From Rubrivivax sp. (GTDB lineage: Bacteria > Pseudomonadota > Gammaproteobacteria > Burkholderiales > Burkholderiaceae_C), in the NCBI GenBank assembly GCA_019635285.1, contig JAHBZS010000008.1, positions 16,557 through 80,556 on the forward strand: a DNA stretch of 64,000 bases. The letters run 5' to 3'. This document shows, one piece after another, positions 14,992 to 24,950 of this stretch. Each line of letters opens with the position of its first letter. The stretch's first letter is position 1. Both the position numbers and the translations under genes were made by a program. The notes beneath the pieces were generated by a model that was not told the DNA's origin, searched no databases, and worked only from the letters and a program-made list of their open reading frames with translations.

Positions 14992-16286
14992 GCCGCCTTC
15001 TCCGCGGCGCGCAGCGCGCGCTTCAGGTCGTCGATCAGGTCGTCCGCCTCTTCCAGGCCGATGCTCAGGCGGATGGTGCCGGGGCCGATGCCGGCCTGCC
15101 GCAGCGCCGCGTCGTCCATGCGGAAGTGCGTGGTGCTGGCGGGGTGGATGACCAGCGACCGGCAGTCGCCGACGTTGGCCAGGTGGCTGAAGAGCTTCAG
15201 CGCCTCGATGAAAGCCACGCCCTGCTGGCGGCTGCCCTTCAGGTCGAAGCTGAACACCGCGCCGCAGCCGCGCGGCAGCAGCTTCTTGGCCAGCGCCTGG
15301 CTCGGGTGGCCGTCGAGTTCGGGGTAGCCGACGCTGGCCACCATTGGCTGGCGGCTCAGGAACTGCACCACCTTGCGCGTGTTGGCCACGTGCCGCTCCA
15401 TGCGCAGCGGCAGGGTTTCGATGCCCTGCAGGATCAGCCACGCGGTGTGCGGGCTCATGCAGGCGCCGAAGTCGCGCAGGCCTTCGCGGCGCGCGCGCAG
15501 CAAGAAGGCGCCCACCGTGCTTTCTTCGCTGAACACCATGCCGTGGAAGCCGTCGTAGGGCTCGGTCAGCTCGGGGAAGCGGCCGCTGCGGTCCCAGTCG
15601 AAGCGGCCGCTGTCCACCAGCAGCCCGCCGATCACCGTGCCGTGGCCGCCCAGGAACTTGGTGGCCGAGTGGTAGACCAGGTCGGCGCCCAGTTCCATCG
15701 GCTTCATCAGCCAGGGTGTCGTGAAGGTGCTGTCCACCAGCAGCGGCAGGCCGGCGTCGTGCGCGATGGCGCTGACGGTGGGGATGTCCAGCACGTCCAG
15801 CCCGGGGTTGCCCAGCGTCTCGCCGAACAGCAGCCGGGTCTCGGGGCGGATGGCGCGGCGCCAGCCGTCGATGTCGCCGGGCTTGACGAAGGTGGTGGCG
15901 ACGCCGAAGCGCTTGAGCGTGTAGTGCAGCAGGTTGTGGCTGCCGCCGTAGAGCGCGCTGCTGGCGACGATGTGCGACCCCGCCCCGGCCAGCGTGCTGA
16001 TGGCCAGGTGCAGCGCCGCCTGCCCGCTGGCCACGGCGATGGCGCCGCTGCCGCCTTCGAGCGCGGCGATGCGCTCCTCAAGCACCGCATTGGTGGGATT
16101 GCTGATGCGGCTGTAGACGTGGCCCGAGCGCTCCATGTTGAACAGGCTGGCGGCGTGCTCGCTGTTCTCGAAGACGAAGCTGGTGCTCAGGTGCAGCGGC
16201 ACCGCACGGGCGCCGGTGGTGGGGTCGGGCACGGCGCCGGCGTGCAGCGCCAGCGTGTCGAAGCCGGGGTCGGCGTATCCGGGCAT
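14988..16286 (-). CDS. O-acetylhomoserine sulfhydrylase / Cys-Met metabolism PLP enzyme
   Basis: 432-residue PLP-dependent trans-sulfuration enzyme. The N-terminus DTLALHAGAVPDPTTGA, the YSRISNPTN block, SGQAALHLA and the PLP lysine in HSATKFLGGHG (about residue 210) identify the Cys/Met family. The length and the insertion around the middle fit O-acetylhomoserine sulfhydrylase (MetY) rather than cystathionine gamma-synthase. It makes homocysteine from O-acetylhomoserine and sulfide in the cytoplasm. I start at ATG 16286 (MPGYADPG); ten codons upstream there is another ATG with no better support. Confidence 0.88.
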   Translation of the reverse strand: MPGYADPGFDTLALHAGAVPDPTTGARAVPLHLSTSFVFENSEHAASLFNMERSGHVYSRISNPTNAVLEERIAALEGGSGAIAVASGQAALHLAISTLAGAGSHIVASSALYGGSHNLLHYTLKRFGVATTFVKPGDIDGWRRAIRPETRLLFGETLGNPGLDVLDIPTVSAIAHDAGLPLLVDSTFTTPWLMKPMELGADLVYHSATKFLGGHGTVIGGLLVDSGRFDWDRSGRFPELTEPYDGFHGMVFSEESTVGAFLLRARREGLRDFGACMSPHTAWLILQGIETLPLRMERHVANTRKVVQFLSRQPMVASVGYPELDGHPSQALAKKLLPRGCGAVFSFDLKGSRQQGVAFIEALKLFSHLANVGDCRSLVIHPASTTHFRMDDAALRQAGIGPGTIRLSIGLEEADDLIDDLKRALRAAEKAA

Positions 16287-16410
16287 GGTGGTCTCGTGAA
16301 GATGGTCGCAGTGCATTGTGGCGCGTACGCCGCCCGGGCAGGGCGGTGCTCAAGGCGGGGCTGCGGCGGGCCGATATGCCGGGCTGCCACCCGTGCTTGC
16401 CGCCGTCCCC

Positions 16411-17403
16411 ATGCCTGAAGAACCCACTCCCCCAAGCACGCCGCCCGCCGAGCCGGAGGCCTTGCCCGGCTGGGGCCCCTGGACCCCCGGGGTGCGGCTG
16501 ATGCGGCGGATGTCGCCGGGGCTGCGGCTGGCCTTGTCGCCAGCGCTGGTGCTGCTGCCCATCCTGCCGTGGCTGCTGCCCGCCGCACGCCTGTGGCAGG
16601 CCTGGGTGCCGCTGCTGGTGCTGGCGCTGTACGGCGGGGTCTGCGCCGTGCTCGCGGCACGCGAGGACACGCCGGCGCTGGCCTTGGCCGCGGCGCCGGC
16701 GTCCCCGGCCGCCCCGGTGGCTGCGCCGCCACGGGCCGAAGCGCCGCCCGCCGCGCCCGAGCCCCCGGCGGAGCCGCCGGCACCCGAAGCGCAGATGGAG
16801 CCGGAGCCCGCATCCGAGCCGGAGGCGGAGCCCGAGCCTGCACCCGAGCCGGCCGGCAGCCTGCCGGACCCGGACGACTTTCGCGTCGGCCATGCCGAAC
16901 TGCGTGGCGCCACCGACGAGATCGCGCGGCGCGTGGTCGGCGCCAGCGGCCTGCTGGACGCCAGTGCCAAGGCGGCCGCCGACGCCTTGGCCGACATCGA
17001 GGCGCTGCACGACGAAGACCGGCACGCGCGCAAGCTGCTGTCGGCGCTGCGCGGCCGGGTGCTGCAGCTGGAGCAGCGCAGCCATGCGCTCGTGCGCGAG
17101 GCGCAGCAGTCGGCGCCCGGCGATGACGGCGCCTCGCCGCTGCACAAGCAGCTGCAGGCGGTGGAAGCGTTGCTGCTGCACGTGCACCAGCTGGCCGAAC
17201 GCCTGGGCGCTGCCGAGCACACCCACGGCGCGCGCCTGGAATCGCTGCGGCGCAGCGTCGAGCGCGTCGACGGCTACGCCGAGCGCGGCCTGCGCGAAGC
17301 GCAGCAGATCATGCAGCTGACGCGCCGCGTCTTCAGCACGCTGGACGCCGCCGAGCAGGACCTGAAGCGGGTCGAAGCCGGCGGCGGCGCGGCCGGCGCC
17401 TAA
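16411..17403 (+). CDS. Membrane-anchored coiled-coil protein of unknown function
   Basis: 330 residues. A short Pro-rich cytoplasmic start is followed by two adjacent transmembrane helices (about residues 45-60 and 68-85). Next comes a Pro/Glu/Ala-rich linker of about 80 residues with repeated EPEPAPE-type motifs, then a 170-residue helical region with heptad-like spacing (LRGRVLQLEQRSHALVREA and onward). The layout resembles the membrane-plus-signalling-helix part of chemoreceptors, but no MCP hairpin tip is seen. It may be a structural or envelope-linked factor. It sits 74 bases before aroC on the same strand. Confidence 0.7.
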   Translation: MPEEPTPPSTPPAEPEALPGWGPWTPGVRLMRRMSPGLRLALSPALVLLPILPWLLPAARLWQAWVPLLVLALYGGVCAVLAAREDTPALALAAAPASPAAPVAAPPRAEAPPAAPEPPAEPPAPEAQMEPEPASEPEAEPEPAPEPAGSLPDPDDFRVGHAELRGATDEIARRVVGASGLLDASAKAAADALADIEALHDEDRHARKLLSALRGRVLQLEQRSHALVREAQQSAPGDDGASPLHKQLQAVEALLLHVHQLAERLGAAEHTHGARLESLRRSVERVDGYAERGLREAQQIMQLTRRVFSTLDAAEQDLKRVEAGGGAAGA

Positions 17404-17477
17404 GCGCGGCGGCGCGCGTCGCAGCCTTGCGCGGCCAGCGTCCGCGCCGGTGCGGCCGGCGCTCCTAGAATCGGCGC

Positions 17478-18578
17478 ATGTCCGGTTCCACTTTCGGCAC
17501 GCTGTTGCGCGTCACCAATTTCGGCGAAAGCCACGGCCCGGCCATCGGCTGCGTCATCGACGGCTGCCCGCCGGGCATGGCGCTCACCGAGGCCGACATC
17601 CAGGGCGACCTGGACCGCCGCCGCCCCGGCACCAGCCGCCACGTCACGCAGCGCAACGAGGCCGACGCGGTGGAGATCCTGTCGGGTGTCTACGAAGGCC
17701 AGACCACCGGTACGCCGATCGCGCTGCTCATCCGCAACACCGACCAGCGCAGCCGCGACTACGGCAACCTCCTCGACACCTTCCGCCCCGGCCACGCCGA
17801 CTACACCTACTGGCAGAAGTACGGCCTGCGCGACCCGCGCGGCGGCGGCCGGGCCTCGGCGCGGCTGACCGCGCCCACCGTCGCCGCCGGCGCGGTGGCC
17901 AAGAAGTGGCTGGCACAGCAGTACGGCACAAGCTTCGTCGGCTGGATGACGCAGATCGGCGACGTGGTCATTCCCTTCGAGGACGAGGCGCAGATCCCGC
18001 TGAACCCGTTCTTCGCGCCGAATGCGGGCGTCGTGCCCGCGCTCGAGGCCTACATGGACGCGCTGCGCAAGGCCGGCGACTCCTGCGGCGCGCGCCTCAC
18101 CGTCACCGCGCGCGGCATGCCGGTGGGGCTGGGCGAGCCGCTGTACGACAAGCTCGACGCCGACATCGCCTACGCCATGATGGGCCTCAACGCCGTCAAG
18201 GGCGTGGAGATCGGCGCCGGCTTCGGCTGCGTCACGCAAAAGGGCAGCGAGCACGGCGACGAGCTGACGCCGCAGGGCTTCCGCAGCAACCACGCCGGCG
18301 GCGTGCTGGGCGGCATCTCCAGCGGGCAGGACCTGGTGGTCAGCATTGCCATCAAGCCCACCAGCTCGATCCGCATCCCGCGCGCGTCGATCGACCGCGC
18401 CGGCCAGCCCACCGTGGTCGAGACCTTCGGCCGCCACGACCCGTGCGTGGGCATCCGCGCCACGCCCATCGCCGAAGCGCTGCTGGCGCTGGTGGTGATG
18501 GACCACGCGCTGCGCCACCGCGCGCAGTGCGGCGACGTGCAGCCGCCGCTGCCGCCGATCCCGGGCGCGGTGTCCTGA
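17478..18578 (+). CDS. aroC: Chorismate synthase
   Basis: Final enzyme of the shikimate pathway: converts EPSP to chorismate using reduced FMN. 366 residues, the normal length. Signatures are [16 protein letters not shown] near the N-terminus, [20 protein letters not shown] in the middle and [17 protein letters not shown] plus the closing [15 protein letters not shown] block. Its stop region overlaps the start of the following MFS gene, so the two are probably coupled. Confidence 0.97.
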   Translation: MSGSTFGTLLRVTNFGESHGPAIGCVIDGCPPGMALTEADIQGDLDRRRPGTSRHVTQRNEADAVEILSGVYEGQTTGTPIALLIRNTDQRSRDYGNLLDTFRPGHADYTYWQKYGLRDPRGGGRASARLTAPTVAAGAVAKKWLAQQYGTSFVGWMTQIGDVVIPFEDEAQIPLNPFFAPNAGVVPALEAYMDALRKAGDSCGARLTVTARGMPVGLGEPLYDKLDADIAYAMMGLNAVKGVEIGAGFGCVTQKGSEHGDELTPQGFRSNHAGGVLGGISSGQDLVVSIAIKPTSSIRIPRASIDRAGQPTVVETFGRHDPCVGIRATPIAEALLALVVMDHALRHRAQCGDVQPPLPPIPGAVS

Positions 18579-19810
18579 GCACCACCTTCCGCGCGGCGCC
18601 CTTCGCGGCGCTGTGGCTGGCGTACTACGGCGCGATCGGGCTGTTCAACCCGTACTTCCCGCTGTGGCTCAACCACCTGGGCTACTCCACGCTGGTCATC
18701 GGCGCCTTCGCCTCGCTGCAGAGCTGGACGCGCATCGTCGCGCCCTACGGCTGGGGCTGGCTGGCCGACCACGGCGGGCGCCGCGTGGCGCTGCTGCGCC
18801 TGGCCTGCACGCTCAGCGCTCTGGCCGCAGCGGCGCTGTGGCTGGTGCGCGATGCCGGCGTGTGGCCGCTGGCGGCGGTGGTGGCGGGGCTGTTCCTGGC
18901 CAACGGCGCGGTCACGCCCATCGGCGAAGCGCTGCTGCTCAAACAACTGCACGGTGCCCACGGGCTGGACACGCGGCGCTACGGGCGCGTGCGCATGTGG
19001 GGCTCGGTGGGTTTCATCGTGTCGGTGCTGGCCTTCGGCGTGCTGCTGGAGCTGGCCGGCATCCAGACGCTGCCGCTGTTCACCGGCGCGCTGTTCGCGC
19101 TGCTGGCCTGGGCGGCGTGGGCGCTGCCGCGGCAGCACGAGGCCGGCCCTGCGGCAGCGCAGCCGCGTGCCGACATCCGGCCGGTGCTGCGCCGGCCGGA
19201 GCTGCGCTGGTTCTTCGCCGGCGTGATGCTCACCGTGCTGGCGCACACCGCGCTGTACGCCTTCTTCTCGCTGTACCTGCGCCAGCTGGGCTACGACAAG
19301 CCGGCGGTGGGGCTGCTGTGGGCCGTGTCGGTGGCGGGGGAGATCGCCTTCTTCGCGCTCGCCGGCCGGCACTTCGGCCGGCTGGACGACTACCGCTGGC
19401 TGGTGCTGGCGGCCCTGGTGACGGCCGTGCGCTTCGCCGCCACCGCGGCCTTCGGTGACGTGCCGGCCGTGCTGGTGGCGGCGCAGCTGACGCACGTCGT
19501 CACCTTCGCGGCGCAGCACATGGCCTGCACCAGCGTCATCGCACGGCACTTTCCCGACCGGCTGCGCACGCGCGGCTCGGCGCTGTACACCACGCTGGGC
19601 TACGGCGTGCCCGGCGTGGTGGGCGGCTTCGCCGGCGGCCTGCTCAGCCAGGCCTTCGGCCTGGCGGCGGTGTTCTGGGCGGCGTCGCTGGTGGCGCTGG
19701 CCAGCGCCGGCTGCTGCGTGATGGCCGCGCGTGCTGCCGCCCGCGACAGGGCGGCGGCGCAACGCGGGCCGCACAGCGGCTGGCAGACGGCGCCCGCCGA
19801 CTTGCCGTAG
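18527..19810 (+). CDS. MFS transporter, HcaT/PPP-like family
   Basis: About 411-427 residues with twelve hydrophobic helices. The opening [28 protein letters not shown] and [14 protein letters not shown] match the phenylpropionate-permease (HcaT)-like MFS branch, whose substrates are mostly unproven. The start is problematic. The homologous N-terminus begins at LSTTFR, whose first codon is CTG 18575, overlapping the aroC stop as CTGA. The nearest conventional start is GTG 18527, which adds an odd basic leader inside aroC. I give the GTG coordinate as the outer limit. Confidence 0.8.
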   Translation: MRRRAAAAAADPGRGVLSTTFRAAPFAALWLAYYGAIGLFNPYFPLWLNHLGYSTLVIGAFASLQSWTRIVAPYGWGWLADHGGRRVALLRLACTLSALAAAALWLVRDAGVWPLAAVVAGLFLANGAVTPIGEALLLKQLHGAHGLDTRRYGRVRMWGSVGFIVSVLAFGVLLELAGIQTLPLFTGALFALLAWAAWALPRQHEAGPAAAQPRADIRPVLRRPELRWFFAGVMLTVLAHTALYAFFSLYLRQLGYDKPAVGLLWAVSVAGEIAFFALAGRHFGRLDDYRWLVLAALVTAVRFAATAAFGDVPAVLVAAQLTHVVTFAAQHMACTSVIARHFPDRLRTRGSALYTTLGYGVPGVVGGFAGGLLSQAFGLAAVFWAASLVALASAGCCVMAARAAARDRAAAQRGPHSGWQTAPADLP

Positions 19811-19919
19811 CCAGCACGCTGGGGTGTCGGCGCAGGGCGCATCTCGCGGCCGCGGCGTGCAGGCGGCCCTGGCCGCCGTTGCCGTCGCCACCCCGGCTGC
19901 GTGGCCATAATCCGCCGCC

Positions 19920-21344
19920 ATGAAGATCCTCATCCTCGGCGCGGGGCGCGTGGGCGAGAGCGTGGCCGAGAGCCTGGTGTCGGAGCAGAACGACATCACC
20001 GTCATCGACACCGACGCGCACCGCCTGTCGCTGCTGCAGGACCGGCTGGACCTTCGCGGCGTGGTCGGCAACGGCATCGAGCCGTCGGTGCTGCGCGACG
20101 CCGGCGCCGAGGACGCCGACATGCTGATCGCCTGCGCGCCGCTGGACGAGACCAACCTGGTGGCCTGCAAGATCGCGCACGACCTGTTCCACATCCAGAC
20201 GCGCATCGCGCGGGTGCGCAGCACGGAGTTCAGCGACGGCAGCCCGCTGATGGGTCCCGAGGGCTTTGCGGTCGACGAGCTGATCTGCCCCGAAGCCAGC
20301 CTGACCACCTACATCCGCAAGCTGATCGAATTTCCCGAGGCGCTGCAGGTGCTGGAGTTCTCGCAGCAGCGCGTCAGCCTGATTGCCGTGCGGGCCATGG
20401 AAGGCGGCGTGATGGTGCGGCACGTCATCTCCGAGCTGCCGGCGCTGGTGCCGGGGCTGCCGATGCGCATCGTGGCCATCTACCGGCGCGACGCGCAGGG
20501 CTTCGACCGGCAGGTGGTGTGCGACGGCAGCACGCGCATCCAGCCCGGCGACGAGCTGTTCGTGCTGGCGGCCAGCGAGCACGTGCGCGGCGTGCTGGAC
20601 GCGCTGCACCAGCGCGACGAGCCGGTGAAGCGCGTGATCATCGCCGGCGGCGGGCGCGTCGGGCTGCGCCTGGCGCGGCAGATCGCCGACACCTGCCACG
20701 TCAAGCTGATCGAGGCCAGCGAGCCGCGCTGCCAGTACCTGAGCACGCAGCTGGCCGGCCGCGGGCTGGTGCTGCACGGCGACAGCACCGACGAAGAGCT
20801 GCTGGAGCACGAGAACGTGCAGGAGGCCGACCTGTTCCTGGCGCTGACCAACGACGACGAGGACAACATCATGGCCTGCCTGCTGGCCAAGCGCATGGGC
20901 GCGCAGCGTGTGCTGGCGCTGATCAACCGCCGCGCCTATGCCGACCTGGTGCAGGGGCAGGGCACGCAGATCGACATCGCCATCTCGCCGGCGCAGACCA
21001 TCATCGGCGAGCTGCTGGCGCATGTGCGCCGTGGCGACGTGGCCGCGGTCTACAGCCTGCGCCGCGGCGATGCCGAGGCGCTGGAGGCGGTGGCGCGCGG
21101 CGACGAGAAGAGCTCGAAGGTGGTGGGCAAGCGCATCGACCAGCTGCCGCTGCCGCCGGGCGCGATGATCGGCGCCATCGTGCGCGACGGCCCCGGCGCC
21201 GACCTGAAACCGGCCAAGGAGGTGATCATCGCGCACCACGACACGGTCATCCGCAGCGGCGACCACGTCATCGTCTTCCTGCCGCGCAAGCGCATGGTGC
21301 GGCAGATCGAGAAGCTGTTCCAGGTCGGCGCGACCTTCTTCTAG
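19920..21344 (+). CDS. trkA: Trk system potassium uptake protein TrkA
   Basis: Cytoplasmic NAD-binding regulator of Trk potassium uptake. 474 residues with two tandem RCK units: a Rossmann motif at the start (ILGAGRVGESVAESL) and a second near residue 240 (IIAGGGRVGLRLARQI), each followed by a TrkA_C domain. The gene ends two bases before the trkH start, giving a trkAH operon. Confidence 0.95.
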   Translation: MKILILGAGRVGESVAESLVSEQNDITVIDTDAHRLSLLQDRLDLRGVVGNGIEPSVLRDAGAEDADMLIACAPLDETNLVACKIAHDLFHIQTRIARVRSTEFSDGSPLMGPEGFAVDELICPEASLTTYIRKLIEFPEALQVLEFSQQRVSLIAVRAMEGGVMVRHVISELPALVPGLPMRIVAIYRRDAQGFDRQVVCDGSTRIQPGDELFVLAASEHVRGVLDALHQRDEPVKRVIIAGGGRVGLRLARQIADTCHVKLIEASEPRCQYLSTQLAGRGLVLHGDSTDEELLEHENVQEADLFLALTNDDEDNIMACLLAKRMGAQRVLALINRRAYADLVQGQGTQIDIAISPAQTIIGELLAHVRRGDVAAVYSLRRGDAEALEAVARGDEKSSKVVGKRIDQLPLPPGAMIGAIVRDGPGADLKPAKEVIIAHHDTVIRSGDHVIVFLPRKRMVRQIEKLFQVGATFF

Positions 21345-21346
21345 AC

Positions 21347-22804
21347 ATGAACTCGCCGCTGGCCGTCACGGCCCTGGTCGGGCGCATGCTGGTGCTGTTC
21401 TCGCTGCTGATGGCGGTGCCGCTGGCGTTTTCGCTGGTGGCGCACGACCCGGCCGAGGACGCCTTCCTGATCTCGATCGGCGTGACCTTCGCGGCCGGCG
21501 TGGCGCTCACGCTGGCGACGCGGCGTTTCCGCCGCGAGCTGCAGCTGCGCGACGGCTTCGTGCTGGTGACCTTGATCTGGCTGGTGCTGCCGGCCTTCGC
21601 GGCGCTGCCGCTGTGGCTGGCCATCCCGGGCCTCAGCGTCACCGATGCGTACTTCGAGGCGATGTCCGGCTTCAGCGCCACCGGCGCCACGCTGCTCAAG
21701 GGGCTGGACGAGCTGCCGCTGTCGGTGAACGTGTGGCGCTGCTTCCTGCAGCTGGTGGGCGGGCTGGGCATCATCGTGCTGGCGGTAGCCATCCTGCCGC
21801 TGCTGGGCGTGGGCGGTGCGCAGCTGTTCAAGACTGAGATGACCGGGCCGATGAAGGACGCGCGCCTGACGCCGCGCATCGCCGAGACGGCGCGCGGGCT
21901 GTGGACGGTGTATTTCGTCGGCTGCGTGGCCTGCTTCTTTGCCTACCACTGGGCCGGCATGAGCTGGTCCGATGCCTTCATGCACATGTGCAGCACCATG
22001 AGCCTGGCCGGCTTTTCGTCGCACGACGCCAGCTTCGGCTACTGGGACTCGCCAGTCATCGAGGCGGTGGCGGTGGTCTTCATGCTGCTGGCCGGCATCA
22101 GCGTGGCGCTGTACTTCGTCGCCTGGCGGCAGCGCTCGCTGCGGCCGCTGTGGCGCAACGTCGAGGCGCAGGCCTTCGCCTTCGTCATGGCGGGGTCGGT
22201 GCTGGTGATCTCGCTGTACCTGTGGTTGACCGGCACCTACGTCGACTACCCGGTGGCGTTGCGCCACACGGTCTTTCACGTGGTGTCGGTGGGCACGACC
22301 ACCGGCTACGCCAGCCAGGACTACGCGCAATGGCCGCAGTTTGCGCCGCTGCTGCTGCTGCTGCTGGGCTGCTTTGCCACCTGTGCGGGCTCCACCGGCG
22401 GCGGCATCAAGATGATGCGCATGCTGCTGCTGCTGAAGCAGGCGCAGCACGAGCTGGTGCGCATCGTGCACCCGGCCGTGGTCAACCCGGTGGTCATCGC
22501 GGGGCAGGTGATTCCGCAGCGCGTGATGCAGAACATCATCGCCTTCATGATGGTCTACGGCGCGATGCTGGTGGTGCTGACGATGCTGATGGTCTTCAGC
22601 GGCGCCGACGTGGTGACGGCCTTCACCGCGGTGGTGGCCTGCCTGAACAACATCGGCCCCGGCCTCGGCACCGTCGGGCCGGCGCTCAACTACGCCAGCC
22701 TCAACGACTTCCAGACCTGGGTCTGCACCTTCGCCATGGTGCTGGGCCGGCTGGAGCTGTTGTCGCTGCTGGTGCTGTTCACGCCGCAGTTCTGGCGGGG
22801 TTAG
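21347..22804 (+). CDS. trkH: Trk system potassium uptake membrane protein TrkH
   Basis: 485-residue potassium-translocating subunit with about ten to twelve membrane helices and the repeated selectivity-filter loops of the TrkH/KtrB family: MSGFSATGATLL, CSTMSLAGFSSH, VVSVGTTTGYASQ and a last loop ACLNNIGPGLGTVGP. The GSTGGGIKMMRMLLLLK segment is also typical. Cotranscribed with trkA upstream and probably with the membrane protein gene six bases downstream. Confidence 0.95.
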   Translation: MNSPLAVTALVGRMLVLFSLLMAVPLAFSLVAHDPAEDAFLISIGVTFAAGVALTLATRRFRRELQLRDGFVLVTLIWLVLPAFAALPLWLAIPGLSVTDAYFEAMSGFSATGATLLKGLDELPLSVNVWRCFLQLVGGLGIIVLAVAILPLLGVGGAQLFKTEMTGPMKDARLTPRIAETARGLWTVYFVGCVACFFAYHWAGMSWSDAFMHMCSTMSLAGFSSHDASFGYWDSPVIEAVAVVFMLLAGISVALYFVAWRQRSLRPLWRNVEAQAFAFVMAGSVLVISLYLWLTGTYVDYPVALRHTVFHVVSVGTTTGYASQDYAQWPQFAPLLLLLLGCFATCAGSTGGGIKMMRMLLLLKQAQHELVRIVHPAVVNPVVIAGQVIPQRVMQNIIAFMMVYGAMLVVLTMLMVFSGADVVTAFTAVVACLNNIGPGLGTVGPALNYASLNDFQTWVCTFAMVLGRLELLSLLVLFTPQFWRG

Positions 22805-22810
22805 GAGCTG

Positions 22811-24016
22811 ATGATGCCGTTGGATGAGGTGGATGCCGCGCGGCTGGCCGCACTGTCCTTCAACCGCAGCGGGCCGTTCTACCGGCTGCAGTGCCGGCTG
22901 GGGTTGATCGACGAACGCAACCTGAACGTCGGCCGCCGCGCGCTGTTGCTGGCCGCGCTGGCCTGGCTGCCGGCGCTGGGGCTGGCGGCGCTGCAGGGCC
23001 TGGCCTGGGGCGGGGCGGCCGAGCGCACGCTGCTGCTGGACTTCCGCCTGCATGCGTTCGCCATCGCCATCGCCGCGTTCATCGTCATGGAGCGCGCCGC
23101 CGACCAGCGCCTGGGCTGGCTGCTGAGCCAGTTCGTGGCGCGCGGCATCGTCTCCGAAGCGTCAAGGCCGGGCCTGGTGGCCACGCACCAGGCCAGCCTG
23201 CGGCGCAGCGGCAGTGCCCTGGCCGAGGGCGTGATGCTGCTGGCGGCCTATGCGATGAGCTGGCTGTGGCTGAGCCACGCGGCGCTGCAGTCCCCCGGCG
23301 GCAGCTGGGTCGGCCAGGTGGTGGACGGCGCCTGGCAGCCCAGCGCGGCCGGCGGGTGGGTGCTGCTGGTGACGGTGCCGCTGTACGGCTTCCTGCTGCT
23401 GCGCTGGCTGTGGCGCTTCGGCTGCTGGGCGCTGATGCTGCGCGACCTGGCGCGCTGCCGGCTGCAACTGGTGGCCACGCATGCCGACCGCTGCGGCGGC
23501 CTGTCCTTCATCGGCCTGTACCCGGGCACGTACACCTTGTTCGTGTTTGCGCTGAGCACGGTGGTCTCGGCCGGCGTGCTGCGGCAGATCGTGCACCACG
23601 GTGCCGGCCTGACGAGCTTCAAGTTCGAGGCGATCGGCCTGATCCTGTTCCTGCTGGTGGCCTTTGTGCTGCCGCTGTGCGCCTTCACGCCGCTGCTGCT
23701 GGGGCTGAAGCGGCGCGGCCTGGCCGACTACGGCGCGCTGGTCAGCCGCCACAACTTGGCCTTCGAGTCGCGCTGGATCGGCGGCCCGGCGGCGGACACG
23801 GACGGCGCGGCCGCGCTGGGGTCGCCGGACGTGTCGTCGCTGGCCGACCTGGCGGCCGGCTACGAACTCGTCACGCGCATCAAGCCGGTGCCGGTGAGCC
23901 GCGCGAGCCTGGCGCCGCTGCTGCTGGCCGCGCTGCTGCCCATCGTCGTGGTGGCGGCCACGCAGATGCCCTTCAAGCAGATCTTCGGTGCGTTGAAGGG
24001 GTTGCTGGTGGTTTGA
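22811..24016 (+). CDS. Polytopic membrane protein of unknown function, downstream of trkH
   Basis: 401 residues with about six to seven hydrophobic helices and basic connecting loops; ends in a helix PLLLAALLPIVVVAATQMPF. I do not recognise the family. The tight spacing to trkH suggests cotranscription. Notable: 189 bases from the middle of this gene (23139-23327) recur almost unchanged at 32282-32470, next to the IS3-family element, so this locus has been copied in part. Confidence 0.75.
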   Translation: MMPLDEVDAARLAALSFNRSGPFYRLQCRLGLIDERNLNVGRRALLLAALAWLPALGLAALQGLAWGGAAERTLLLDFRLHAFAIAIAAFIVMERAADQRLGWLLSQFVARGIVSEASRPGLVATHQASLRRSGSALAEGVMLLAAYAMSWLWLSHAALQSPGGSWVGQVVDGAWQPSAAGGWVLLVTVPLYGFLLLRWLWRFGCWALMLRDLARCRLQLVATHADRCGGLSFIGLYPGTYTLFVFALSTVVSAGVLRQIVHHGAGLTSFKFEAIGLILFLLVAFVLPLCAFTPLLLGLKRRGLADYGALVSRHNLAFESRWIGGPAADTDGAAALGSPDVSSLADLAAGYELVTRIKPVPVSRASLAPLLLAALLPIVVVAATQMPFKQIFGALKGLLVV

Positions 24017-24311
24017 GGGGCTGAGGCGCGACCGAGGGGACGAAGCCTGAGGAGGCTGTCAGCGCGACTCGCTCATCCACCAGACTCTGAGCGAGACGCT
24101 GGGGTTGGCTTGCGGCCAGCTCCGGTCGTACGCGGCCGGCCGCTTCAGGGTATCTCGCCTGGTCATGCTGACGCCAGCGGTGGCATGGCGGTAGCCACCC
24201 GAAGGTAGGCACCCGCACGCTGGCACGGGTAGGTGGGCGGCGCCCGACAGGGCGATTGCGACGCCGTGCGCGGCTTGAGACCTTCCGAGCTCACCACCTC
24301 GGGAGCCTCGC
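24017..24311. other. Gene-free stretch before IS91 stump
   Basis: About 300 bases with no convincing gene. It has several short GC-rich inverted repeats and a run containing GGTAGCCACCCGAAGGTAGG. It may be the left flank of the former IS91-like element. No origin motif, tRNA or clear terminator is seen. Confidence 0.4.
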
Positions 24312-24782
24312 GTGCAAGCTGTTGGCCGACCGCCCCGGAGCGCGCCGGATGGCGCCCCGCTGCACTACGAGCGCCACCGCCCGGAGCAGACCGCCCTGTA
24401 CCGCCTGGTGCAGCAGCATGCGGCCGGCTTCATCGCCCACACCAAGGCCAGCACCGGGGGCGAGCTGCCGCGATTCATCAAGGACGAGTTCGACGCCTTC
24501 CTGGAGTGCGGCATCCTGGCCCACGGCTTCCTGCGGCTGCGCTGCGGCGACTGCAGCCACGACAAGCTGCTGGCGTTCAGCTGCAAGCGCCGGGGATTCT
24601 GCCCCTCGTGCGGCGCGCGGCGGATGTCGCAGACCGCGGCGCACCTGCTCGACCACGTCATCCCGCGCGTGCCGGTGCGGCAATGGGTGCTGTCGCTGCC
24701 GATTCCGCTGCGCGTGCTGTTGGCCGCGCAGCCCGAGCGGGTCACGCCGGTATTGCAGGTGGTCGACCCCGCGGGCGTTTGA
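24312..24782 (+). pseudogene. IS91-family transposase, N-terminal remnant
   Basis: 156 residues matching the first third of IS91-type transposases. The entry segment (ERHRPEQTALYRLVQQHA, then LPRFIKDEFDAFLECGILAHG) leads into the zinc-binding region LRCGDCSHDKLLAFSCKRR and GFCPSCGARRM, then VRQWVLSLPIPLRVLLAAQPE. Intact proteins are several hundred residues long and continue with the HUH/tyrosine rolling-circle domain. Here the match stops at about 24770 and the frame ends in a TGA shortly after. The catalytic part is gone, so it cannot transpose. It marks the left edge of the accessory zone. Confidence 0.8.
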
Positions 24783-24950
24783 AACTACTATGCTCTTGCC
24801 CGAGCCCACCGGCCCGCCGACGCGCCCACGCGCAGCGGCAGTGACTTGCTGCTGCCGGGAGTCGTATGGAGGCGGGGCACGGTGCGGTTCATGGCGGCGC
24901 ATGATGCACGAAGCGGGCGGCCCGGCCGCCCGCCGGAGGATGCCGCCGCG

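Noticed and set aside
14988-16286. Reading the PLP enzyme as cystathionine gamma-synthase or MetZ
   Set aside because: The length and central insertion fit O-acetylhomoserine sulfhydrylase better, though activity cannot be decided from sequence alone.
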